NCBI GenBank assembly: GCA_023101885.1
Contig: JALPQD010000016.1
Coordinates: forward strand, 7,382,684-7,446,683
DNA: 64,000 bases
Source of the DNA: Typhlomys cinereus
Taxonomy: Eukaryota > Chordata > Mammalia > Rodentia > Platacanthomyidae
Direction of reading: 5' to 3'
Position numbers and translations under genes: made by a program. Positions 1-12,529 of the stretch are shown here, piece after piece. A model generated the notes under the pieces. It was not told where the DNA came from and ran no database searches. It saw nothing but the letters and a program-made list of their open reading frames with translations. Each line of letters opens with the position of its first letter. Within the stretch, counting starts at the first letter, position 1.

Positions 1-218
1 GCTCCCCGGAGCTGGTGGTTAAGAAACAACAGCAGTTAAAGATGCGGAGCAACAGTGCTGATGCGCGTGACCTTTGGCTGTGGAATCAGGTGCTGTGTTC
101 TCCTGGGGTGACCCACCAGCCCTGTTAGGAATACAGCAATACATACAGCTCAGCAGCCTCTGTACCGTCCTCCTAGCTGGCTGCCCCTCCCCCACTGAGC
201 TCTGCACCCCATCCTCAG

Positions 219-366
219 GTAAGAAGTCACAGGAATCGCCAAGAGAAAACTGCCTGCTCCTCGAGGGCTACCTTTTCGACTCCTCCCACTTGATGGACGT
301 TGCTGATTGCTTCACCAAATGCAGGCAATCGGGGGACAACTTGTGTGACGTGGACAACTTGCAGAG
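219..366 (+). CDS. ADGRG3: ADGRG3 coding exon, N-terminal ectodomain
   Basis: The acceptor is ..catcctcag at 218 and the donor is gtaagg at 367. The exon begins with two bases completing a codon from the missing signal-peptide exon and ends with two bases of an Arg codon. The peptide contains [11 protein letters not shown], which is conserved in GPR97 just after the signal peptide, and reads into LQR at the splice. Confidence 0.93.
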
Positions 367-2973
367 GTAAGGGGAGTGGAATCTAGGGCTCTCCGTCAGA
401 GGATGGCACCCTGTATGCCCCAGAACCCCAAAACATGCTGCTCTTTTCTTCCCCTTTCAAATTCTCCCTAATCCACACCTCCCCACATGCGCCCCCCCCA
501 TCTTGGCTATCAGGGCCAATATTGACTAGGTGAGGCAGAGATGAGTCAGTCCATCTCTGCTCTTGGGAGCCATGGGGGGACAGACATGACCCCACATGGT
601 GACCCCAGAGTGTGATCGCGCAGAAGAGTGGGCCAGTGCCTGTTCAGAGGACGGAAGTCTGCTAAGACTTCGCCCAGAAGGTAACCTATGGATGGGCTTA
701 GAAGAGGGGGATTTTTCAAGTGGATCAAAGCAGTGGCAAAGTAGTGGCTTCGGGGTCTGGAGAGGGTGTTGGGGGGATACTTCAGAGCTTTGAACTGTGA
801 GCGTGCCAAGTACTGGAGGAAGAAGAGGATAGTCATAAGGTAAGGTGGGTTGGGGACAGAACTGAAGATGTAAGTGGGGGCTAAGGTGAAGGGTCGCATT
901 AGTCAGACCAACGTGAAAAAACAGGGAAACGACACGTTCGAAGTCCATGAACAATGTGGTCGACTTAGCGTTTTGCAACGACTATTTCTATTTCAAGGAA
1001 GTGCTAAGGGACAGTGATTCCCAGTGACAAAACATCAGGGTCTGGCAAGAGGGACCCTGAGGTACTGTTGTAGTGTGCTGTGTGGAGCTGCACAGAAGAG
1101 ATGGCCCTGGGAGGTCCAAGGTGGGATCAGCGAGGCCAAGAGGCTGGCTAGATGGGGGAAGGGGGAGGAAGGCCTTCAGGATGCTGAGCCTAACGGCTCT
1201 GCTTCTTCCCACTGTTCTTACTGCTAACCCGGGTTGCCCACAAAGCACCTGGCTGAAGCTCGAAGGAGCTCCAGGCTGGCACCGGGTCAGCATCTCATGG
1301 ACTTACAATCTCACAGAGGCCTGGAAACGCTCCCACCCACAGCCACTCTGGCAGCTTCTCGACACCCCAGAGCTGTTCATGGGGCTCCTCCTGTGCTGCC
1401 TTAAGGCTTAGATAAACATCTTTGTGTGTCTGTGCCTGTGCCTGTTCATGTATGTGTGTACATGTGTGTCTATGTGTTTTGCATGTGGGCGTATGTGTGT
1501 GTACAAGCGGGCACTTGAGTTTGTATACCTGTGGAGACCCAAGGGTGGCCTCAGGAATCATCCTGAATTGCTTTACCACTTTATTGCTTCATTCTAGGGT
1601 TTCCCAGGCTCTTCCTTCCAGGGTTGGAAGTGCAGGCTGTTGCTATATCTGCCTGCATTTTTTTAAAAAAATGAAAACTGGGATCTGAACTCAGGTCCTT
1701 TTGCGTGCAAGGCAAAGGCTTTAACTCCTGATCCATCACTCCAGACCCGGAATAAGTATCTTGGGAAGAACAGGCACCCTGGGATCAAAAGACAAGGGTT
1801 GTGGTCCCATCCTTATCCCTTATGAGCTATGTTAAGTGCCTTGAGTGTGCTGTTCTAGCTTCATAGCAGTGCTGTGTTAATTTCCTCACTGCTGTGACAA
1901 AACAGCGTCTAGCTTCATAGCAGTGCTGTGTTAATTTCCTCACTGCTGTGACAAAACAGCAGAGGCAGGAACCCCGGGGTAGAGGCTGCCATCCATCATG
2001 ATGAGGGAGGCATGGTGGTTGAAGGGACTCGCGTCTCACATCTTAGCAGATCAGGAAACAAGGGCTAGGAAGCGTGGCTAGATTATGGTCCTCAAAGTCC
2101 ATACCTTGAGTCCTGCATCTGCTAGGCAGCTAGGGTGTGCTTCCTACAGGTTCCACAATCACCCCAAACATCACCGCCAACCCAGGACTAGGTACTGAAG
2201 CACGCGAGCCTGTGGGAACCTTTTACATTCAAAGCATCAAAAGAAGCTGTGACGCAGGTCCACTTACCAATCCGCTTCTCAGACAAGAACGCTGAAGCTC
2301 CACAAGGTTGACTAACCGCCCAAAGTTGAGCAGCAGGCAGGCAGCAGAATCCACAAGCCTTGGGTGGGGAAGACCCCGGGGAGGAAGTGGGGGAGGCATG
2401 TGGTGCGACATAGGAGAACTTGGATTGCCAGGGCTCAGGTGGTGCTGGATTTTGAATGGGGGGCTTTCAGTTTAGCTATCTGCAAAAAGGGGCTCACAGA
2501 ACGATGGCGGGGTAACTGTACAGTGCTGGTGTGTGAGCGCTCCCAGAGTCCCATCATCGGCACTGTACCTAACCGTTCCAGCGCTCTAGAACCTCACAGG
2601 GTCCTGGCTGATCCAGTGCCACATGCACAGGGTTCTTATCAAACAGTAGGATCTTAATAAGTGCCAACGTTCTCTAGCTTAATGGTTGTTTTCATTGTGA
2701 AAGTAATATGTAGTTATCATTTCACTCAGAGAAAGGAAATTCAGGGGGATGAAGAGATAGCTCAGGGGTTAAGACTCTGCCTCACAAGCAGAAAGTCTTG
2801 AGTTTGGACCCCAGGTCCCATGCAAAAAGATGACAGGTGAAATGGGGGCAGCCTGCACTTCCAGCTCTGGTGGGCAGAGCCTGGGGAATCCCAGAGCATG
2901 GCAAGAAGGAGGTAGAAGCAATCCAGGATGGTTCCTGAAACATCCTTGGTCCTCCACAGGGACACACAGTCTC

Positions 2974-3017
<44 letters not shown>

Positions 3018-3219
3018 AAAAATAAATAAATAAAAATTTTAAAAGAAAGAGAATTGAAAAAAATGTCCCTAGAGAAAGCTATTGCTTTTGTCCCAATGTA
3101 TTTCTTTTAAGGTTTTATATCACATATAGCTAACAATCTAGATAGATGAATAGATAGACAGATGAGTAAGTAGATGATGGATGGATGGACGGACAGATGA
3201 ATGGATGGTGGATGGATGG

Positions 3220-3255
<36 letters not shown>

Positions 3256-4148
3256 ATAGACGGATGGATGAATGGGTGGATGGGTGGAAAGGTTGAAGGG
3301 TGGAGGGATGGCATGGCTGGCTCTCACAAACAGTGGTACTGTCAACATTTGATCATATCTTGGTGAACATATATAGTTCCATAAACTACATTTCTCAGTG
3401 TGGAATTTCTGAGTCAGGGTATGTATAGGGTTAATTTCAGGAGAAACTGACAAAGTGGTCTGGTCATTTTCATGTCCACCTGCTGACTATGATCATTCCA
3501 GTTGCTCTATAGCCTTGTCAACACTTGATATGGTCTACTCTTCCCTTTAGCCCTTGTCATAGTCAGACGCAGGTGTTAACTTGACAATTGAGGGTTTGAG
3601 CTCTGGGCACATTTGTAGAAAATTAGTGGTTGGGTTAAGCCCGGAGTGAACCTGAAAGTGATTGTCTAGGTGATGGGGAAGGTCAAGGTGGGTGGGATTA
3701 GGCCCAGGAATAAAATACAGAAAGCTGGTTGAAAGAGTTGGCATTCTTGTGTACACTTGGCCAGACTTGCTGGTCTGGCAAGTAAGGATCGTCCCTCTCT
3801 CAGCCATTATGTGGTAAATGGTGTGGCCAGTTTCCCTCAGTGCTGGTGTTGGTGCATGCTCTCCCATCAAGCTGGACTGTGAGCTGTAACTGGACTGTTG
3901 TAAGGAAATAAACCCCTTGTTCCCTTAAGCCGTTTCATGGTGATTTATTAGCAACCATGCAGGCAGACTGCAACAACCCTCCTGGAAGGTTTGTGATATA
4001 TTTTACAGTGAATTTGATTACAGTTTCCTGAGGACTCTGAAGTTGAACATCTTTGAGTGTTTATCTGGCATATTGATTCTCTCCTTGGAATGCCCTTGTA
4101 ACCTTTTTGTTCATTTTATTATTATTATTATTGTTATTTTTATTCAGT

Positions 4149-4205
<57 letters not shown>

Positions 4206-6194
4206 AGAACCTCAGGCGAATTTGGGAACCACCACGGACCGCCTCCACCTCCTCCTTGTTTCCTCTGCCTGGGGATTCACAGGCTCCACCCTACCAGGAC
4301 CAGAAACGCAGGCCTCCCCGCTTCTGCCTGGCATCTATACATGGGGTCTAGGATCAGACCTTCCACCTGCAAGGCAGAGGCTTAACCCCTGAACCACCCC
4401 TTCTTTGTTCATTGTTTTACGAGGTTGTTTGAATTTTCCTTAGTGATTTTTAGGATCCTTGCCATATTCGCCACATGTGCCTTTATAAGTACATATGTTG
4501 GTATATTCTTTCTCACCATGGGTTTTCTATTCATTTTCTCCGTGTTATCTTTTGACCAATGCCATTTTGCTCCTGGGCCATGAAGATGCTCTTCTACCGT
4601 CTTCATCTAGAGCCTTTTTCTTTCTCTTTCTCCTGTCTATCTGCAATCCCCTTAAGACAGTAACAGACTGCACCAACTCTGTCCTGCTTCTCCAAGGCTC
4701 CCGATTCGGCCAGTGGTTCTCAAATTGTGCAGTTTCAGCTCTACAAGTCTATGGAGGAGAAAACACCTGTGTATTTGCAATCATCCGTTCCCAGGGTTGC
4801 TTCTCTTTCCTCACCTGGTCCACTGAGACCACCCCCTGCCCCTGGATAGCCCCACAACCGCTTATTGTACCTGTCTGAAGGCCAGGCCTCTTCTTGTCAC
4901 AGTCCCAGCCAGCAGTGGGCTTCGTCTGTCCATTTGTCTGTCGTAGGGACTTAGGATGAAGGCCCCAAACTGTATGCCATCATGGGAGTCTAGCTTTACC
5001 CACAGCTTCCTTCCCATAGCATGCTCTTGAGGTTCATTCTGGCTGTGACCAGGAAGCTGTGTTTTGTGACCGGCAGTAACCTCTGTTCAGTAGAGAGTCA
5101 GATTGTCATCATGATTAGAAAGAGCAAATGTCCCCAGAAAAAGACTGGCCACAGACATTCAGTCATGTGTCCGCGACACTCACTGCAGGCGGGGCCTCAT
5201 GATTGGAGCAACCCGCTAACAGTTTTACGCAACCATCTTTGAGTGATTCTGCTCTTTCTTAGTAGAAACAATGCTCTGTCATGAGCAACTCTGATTCAGA
5301 AAAAGTCCAAGGCCCTAACTTTTTTCCATTAAGAAAATATGTAAAGGAATAATATATACATGTGGTTAAGATACACAGATGTTAATTATACAGTTCGATT
5401 CTTGTTATTCTCTCTCTCTCTCTCTCATTCTTGACTGCCATCGGACAAACATCCTCCTCCATGCTCCACCATAAAGTTCTAACTCACCAAAAACAACAGA
5501 GCCAGCTGGTATAGGCTGAACCCTCCCCTCAGCCAAGTTAATATTCCTTCTTTTAAATTACTTCTCTCAGGTATTAATCACAGCAGTAAAAACTCTAACA
5601 CATATGTAAATAATAGTCCCACTGTAGTGATCATTATTCTAGAGTCCCAACACTTTGTTTCCTTTTTCTCAGGTGATACATAAGTAGAATTAGAAAACAC
5701 ACTCTTTTGGTTTGCCTCATTATTATAACAATGAAATCTCTCTTTCTCTCTCTCTCCAGTTTTCATGTGATCCAATAGTTTTTTATCTTTATAGCTGTAT
5801 AGTAAGTATTCCACAATATGATTAAACCAGTACTTATCATGCCTTTTGCCATCTATGGGAATTTTATTGTCCTTGATCATGAATAAGACCACCATGAACA
5901 ATTTGTATATTCACATCCTTCATGGATATATTTACTGATCTCTCTTGAGGTCAAAACCTAGAAGTGAGATTTCTGTCACAGAGAGTCCAGAAAGTATGCC
6001 TGTTGGTTTCCTTGATAGATATGTTGATTTACATCCCGTGGTGATGTGTGGGAGTTCCAGTCCCCACATCTTTGACACTTGGTGTTATCAGTTTCCTAAG
6101 CTTTTACCCCTGGTAAGCATTCAGTTAATTTCATTTTCTTTTTAATTTCACTACACTTATTCTTTTTGTTTTCATGTGTATGTGTGTTTGATGT

Positions 6195-6242
<48 letters not shown>

Positions 6243-9200
6243 TGTGGAGGTCTGAGATTGATGTCAGGAACCTCCCTCTATCACTTTTCCACATCAGTCT
6301 TTGAGACAGGGCCTCTCAGTCCAACCCAGAGGCCCATGATACAGCTAGTCTTGCTAGCTAGCTTGCTCTGAGGATCTCCCGTCTCTGCCTTCAGAGGCGG
6401 GAATTACAAACTGATACCCACCCGGGATCCAAACTCCAGTTCTCTTGATCATCCAGCAAACACTTTAACTACTAAACCGTCTCCCCGGCCCTAATTTTAG
6501 TATTTTATGTTTTAATTGAATTTCACTTGGTGATTCAAGACAGCGCCTGTAGCAGTTAACCTGCATTGTTGCTGATAAAATCATGACAAGACAGCTTAAG
6601 GGAACAGGGAGCTTTATTTTCTCTTATGACAGTCTGGTTACAGTTCCTCGTCCAGCTTGGCAGGAGAGCCCACACTGACACCAAGGTCTCACAAACTGGC
6701 CACACCACATCCACATAATGGCTGAGAGAGAGAGAGAGAGAGAGAGAGAATCCTTGCCACGCCAGCATGTCTGTCCAAAATATACAGAACTATGCCAATT
6801 TTCTCAACCAGTTCTCTCATCTTATTCACCTGCTCAGAAACTAGTTCCACCCACCGTGGGCTGGACCTTCCCTATCAACTAGACAATCTCCTGACAGTTC
6901 ATTCCAGGCTTGACTCAATTCTCTACAAACGTGCCCAGAGCTACCCTAAATCGTCAAGTTGACGTCTGCATCTAATGATGGCACGGCCTCAAACTCACTG
7001 TGTAGCCAAGGATGATTGAACGCCCAATTCTTCTACTTCTACATCCCTAGTGCTGGGATTGCAGGAATGCATTACCACACCCAACTCTTTGGTACCTTCA
7101 TTTTAATACTATTAATATACCCGGCCACCCATATGTTATTAGAGTGCAGCTTGATAATTTTTGATCTTTTTGTTTGTTGTATGGGGTCAGCATTACAATT
7201 GCTGTAAGCGTGGCCTTCCCCTCTCCTGGTTTGCAATTAATTATTCCTTCCTTGCTGCCTCTGGCCAGCCTCTGACTCTCTGGATGTTTTCTGCTAAGAC
7301 AGTCTTGCAAAGTGTGGTCTTTGGAGTTCACCTTCCTTCCTTAGCACAGTGAGCTCCATGTATATTTCAGCCTATGTATTAGGTCAAGGTTCTCTGGAGT
7401 CACAGAATCAACAAAATGAATATGAATATATATATATATTATATATACATAAAGGGAATTTATTGAGTTGACTTACAAGATATGGTCGAGGTAGTCCAAC
7501 AATGACTGCCAGTAGCTGCTTAGTCCAGTAGTCCAGTGGGTGATGACTGAAGGCTGGAGGATTCCTGGAGAGTCTTTAGTCACATTGAAGACTTGGAGAG
7601 TTGGAGATCTGGATGGTTGAAGAAAGGAAGAAACCAGGTGGCAGGAGGGAAGAGTGTTTTCTAGCACAGCTTCAGAGAGTCTTTCCTCTTCCCAGTCTTC
7701 TGTTCTGTGGTTCCTTTTATCTGGTTTGCTACTGGGAGGTTCCAATGAGATCTAGGGAGGTTCCGATTTGATCTATGGCTGATCTTTGTATTATCCAGAT
7801 AATCTCTTCAGGTTGTCTCAGCTGATCTTGTCAGATGTGCTCTTAACCAATCTTAGTTAATGCCAGATGTGTCAAGTTGACACTCAGGATTAACTATCAC
7901 AGTATATTTATATTAGTACTATGACATCATGCAAATGTGTCATATTACACTATCCATTCATCAACTGGCGAACATTAATTATTTCAAGTACTGTTTCCAT
8001 GAACATTTGAACTTGAGCATATGTTGTCATTTTGGGGAGTAATATACCTAGGGATGGTATTACTGTTTTTACTCTGCATGCTGCTGATAAATTCATGACC
8101 ACATGGCTTATGGGAACAGAGGTTTTATTTTGGCTTACAATTGTCCAGTTACAGTTCTTACTCCAGCTTGGCAGGAGAGTCCATACCAACACGGGGAGGG
8201 CTAAGGGAAACGTCCATAGCACATCCACAGGACTGCTAAGAGAGGTGCAAAATTCCCTTGCCAGCCGGCATATCTGTGCGAGTATGCTGAAGAATGCTCC
8301 CTCCATTTTATTCACCTGTCCAGAAGATGGTTCCACCTGCCATTGGCTGGGTTTTCCCTATCAATTAGACCATCTCTTGCAAGCTTGCTTAACTACCAAT
8401 TCTTTACAAATGTGCCCAGAGCAGAAGCCTTCAGTTATCAAATTGACACCCGCATTTAACCATGACAGATGGAATTTCTAGAATGTACATTGAGTATATG
8501 TCAGGTTTCCAAGTGACCTGTCAATCTATTCCCCAAGGTGACTCTGCCATTTGGCTTCCCTCCAACATTGTGGGAAGACCCTGGTTCCTACACACTTTTT
8601 CCCTCTTTCCATACTGCAGTGCTTTGAGTTCTAGCTATGTGCATGGGGGGGGGGTGCTCTGTGGTGCTCATTTGGCTTTCATCAGCATGTGAGGACCCTG
8701 AGCATCTTTGCAGATGCCCATTAGCTGGAGACTTCTTCTGTGAAATGGCTACTTAAACTTTCTCTCTGCTTTTTGACTGAGACAAGGTCTCATGTATCCA
8801 AGATGGACTTTCAGCTCCCAATTCTACTGCTCCTGTTTCTCAAGTGCTGGGATTATAGGTGTGCACACCATGCCTGTCCCTCCCCCCTTTTTAAAATTGG
8901 CTTCTTTGTCAGGAAGTCCTGGAAAACACACTATGCCTGAAGGTGGTCACTGTACATGGGGAATTGGGTGTTAAGTCAAGAAGCATGTTTCTAGATATCA
9001 CATAGGGGAAAGGTCACCAGGAGTCCTAGCATGAGACTGTCAGGAGTGAGCCCCTGGCAGTGCTGGAGGAGGGGGGAGAGGTGTGGAAGCTGTGTCAGGG
9101 TGAGCCTTGCTTCACCTTGAAGCATCTAGCTTCATTCAAGATGGAAGCCAAGTTCTCTGTGTGGTGATATACAACTGTAATCCCAGCCTTGGGATATTGT

Positions 9201-9914
9201 AAATTAAAAGCCAACCTTGGCAGCACAGTAGGGCCTTAGCACACAGAAGAGAGTCACGGGAGCCATGTAGCATAATGAGGATTTATCATTCTTGAGAATT
9301 AGGGCAGGAAATCTTTTCTCAGACGAAGAACTCAGTTATTTTGTAAAACTAAGGAATTTTTAAATGTATGAGGCAAATATATATATTCATTATTTACTGT
9401 TTTGTTTGGCAGCAACATCATAGTGCTTCTATAATTCACTACTTCATTTGGTAACAAATGAAAAACCAATACTTCTCTGTCTAGTTATTCAGAAGTAAGT
9501 GGAAGCTAAGATCCATTGGTAGAGCTTGATGAATTTTGAGTCTCATCTTTATGGTTGGGTGGTTTCCTTATGCTTTCTCCATCAAAGGATATCCACATAT
9601 ATTTGTATGGGTTACTGTTTCCATTCTATATTTTCTGTAGTTTTGCAAGAGCTTTTTCTTCTTAATAACTGTTACTGTACAAAAATAATGGCAAGGGGGC
9701 TGGAGAGATGGCTCAGGGGTTAAGCAGAAGGTCTTGAGTTTGGATCCTAGATCCCACGTAAAAATGCTAGGTGGAAATGACATCAGCTTGTACTTCTGGT
9801 CCTGGAAGGCAGAGCTTGGGAAACTCCAGAGCAAACCAAATAGGAGGTAGAAGCAATCCAGGATGATTCCTGAAGTCACCCTTGGGCCTCCACAGGCACA
9901 CACAGTGTCTTCTG

Positions 9915-9970
<56 letters not shown>

Positions 9971-10735
9971 ACATGACCCCCTTTTGTCTCCGTGGCTGCT
10001 CCTTTGCAAAGCCTTGGTCTCTGTGTATCTCTTTTTCTTTCCCTTCCCTCCATTGCTGCCTCAGCCTGCACCTGTTCAGAAATGTTTGGAAAGATGACCA
10101 GCGACTTGTAGAACTATAGACTAGGAAAAGGAACCCGGGTACGGGTGAAGGGTTGAGGTGTCAGCACCATGGAGAGTACAGCCAGCGCTTCTCGGCTTGC
10201 AGGATGATGGAACGGGGGTGTTTGTAGCACCAGGACTATGATCTCTGTGTCCTGCTTGGTTCACACACCAGCTCTGCTCCCATGCAGTCACTTCCCCTGT
10301 GGCTCAGTGTTCCAGAGATGAAGGTCCAGTATACAGTTAGTACTCAATAAATATGCTGATGTGCTCATATTTCTTCAAATCATATACACAGGGCCAACAA
10401 GCACATAAAAAGATGCTTGACATCATTGGTCATTAGGGAAATGCAAACCAAAACCACCAAGAGATACCACCTCATAAAGATGGCTGCTTGAAACAGTATA
10501 AAACAAAATTGTGCTGGAGAAATGGCTCAGGGGTTAAGATAGTCTCACAAGCAGAAGCTCCTGAGTTCAGATCCCAGGTCCCACATAAAAATACCAGGCA
10601 GAAACGGTGATAGACTGAACTTCCAATCCTGGTGGGCAGAGCCTGGGAAATCCCAGAGTGAAGCAAAAAGGAGGTAGAAGCAATCCAGGATGTTTCCCAA
10701 AGTCACCCTTGGTCCTCCACAGGGACATGCAGTGT

Positions 10736-10794
<59 letters not shown>

Positions 10795-12466
10795 TTCTCT
10801 CTCTTATACACACACACACAAATAAAAATAATAAAGATATAAAACAAAATAAATGGGAAAATATCACATGTGTAGGCAAGGAGTCAGAGCAACTGTAATT
10901 CACACTGCAGGTGTGGGTGTGGAAGGGAGCAGCCAGTCAAGGAGCTAAGCAATATTATCACGACCTAGTGATTCCATTACTGTACATATGACCCCCAAAG
11001 AGTTGAAGACAGTCTTCAACTAGTCATGATATTCCCAAAGTGGGAAAGACTCAAATGGCCACCAGTGGATGGAGACAGAGATCTCAGGATGAGTTATGTT
11101 CATCCAGAGAACCTGAATCTGTAATATGTTCTTTGGCACTGATATGTGGGAAGCAATGTGCTGAGTGGGGGAAGCAGACATAGACGGGCATTGAATGTGA
11201 TTCCACATATATGAAATATGTACACATATGTGAAATATGTACATGTCACATGAAATAGGCATATTGTAGAAGCATGAAGCATATACTGGCTTAGGGGCCG
11301 GACCAGGGCTGTTACTGCTTAAGTAATGTGTGTTGTACAGCATTGTATAACTAATGCTACTGAGTATTGCACTTTGAAGCAGTGAATATAGTGAGTTCCA
11401 TATGACATGCATTTACCATTAAAAAGATAAGCATAAACTATCCAGAGGGACCCTCAAGCTTAAACCCCTTAGGACCAGTCTATTTGTTCCCAAGTCATCC
11501 TTCTTCCTCCCACGGTGACCCCAGGGTGTCTGGTATCCTGGGTCAGCTGTCACCCCAGGAGCCTGATGAGAGAGGGTAGTCCAGCCTACAAGCCTCTCCC
11601 TCCCCTGATCCCTGGTCTCTTGCAGATACTGGCTGCACTATGAGCTCTTCCTACTGGAGAATCCCGTGGAGACCGTGGACATGTCTTTTGTGAAGGCTTT
11701 GGTCCGGAACTTCAGCACTGATGTCTCAGAAGACCTACTCTTCTCTGTGCAACCCTCTCAGGTGAGGAGCTCCCCCATTTCCATTGGCTGGCTCAGATAT
11801 GCATTTCAAAGAGCTCTCTGCCTTCTGCCCATGAAAGCTTCACTTTCCCAGGTCCCCTTTGGCAAAGTGCTGTCACCCATTAACAGGGCTAGTGCTGGGA
11901 CACCACCTTCCCAGCACTGCACTAGATGTCTTCAGGAAGCTCTTCCCTCTCTGAGCCTCAGAGTCTTCATCTGGAAGATGTGCTCCCAGGCTCCCTCAAA
12001 CTGAAAGTGCCCATGAACGTCCTTGCCATAGAAACACATTTCACATCAGGAAAGGGGCACGCTTGGCCCGGGTGGGCAGGAGGGTACTGCATTTACACTG
12101 GCCCAGATTCAAACCCCAGCCCTGCCCTTACCAGCCATTGCCATTGCAGATATTTCACTTTTCTGAACCTCAGCGTCCCCATCTGTAAAATGATGAAGGT
12201 ACTGCCACTTTCAAAATTATCAGGGGCTGGAGAGATGGCTCAGGGGTTAAGACTCTGCTTTGCAAGCAGAATGACCTGAGTTTGGATCCCAGATCCCACA
12301 TAGAAAAAACACCAGAGGGAAATGGCAGCGGCCTGCACTCTAGCTCTGGAAGATGGAGCCTGGGAAATCCCAGAGAGAAGCAAAAGGAGGATCTACACAG
12401 GTATACACAGTGTCCTCTGATACACACACACACACACACACACACACACGATAGATAGATAGAATA

Positions 12467-12529
<63 letters not shown>

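Noticed and set aside
4150..4392. Poly Cys-Val ORFs followed by a Pro-rich peptide, also at 45163 and 51061
   Set aside because: They come from (GT)n and the body of the GC-rich SINE; the shared peptide reflects element copies, not a gene family.
9696..9760. tRNA-like head (A and B box-like) of the SINEs as a tRNA gene
   Set aside because: The sequence continues into the repeated SINE body and tail and recurs many times; it is not a free-standing tRNA.
12423..12528. Regular short repeats that could suggest a CRISPR array or minisatellite
   Set aside because: Uninterrupted AC and GATA microsatellite at a SINE tail, with no unique spacers.
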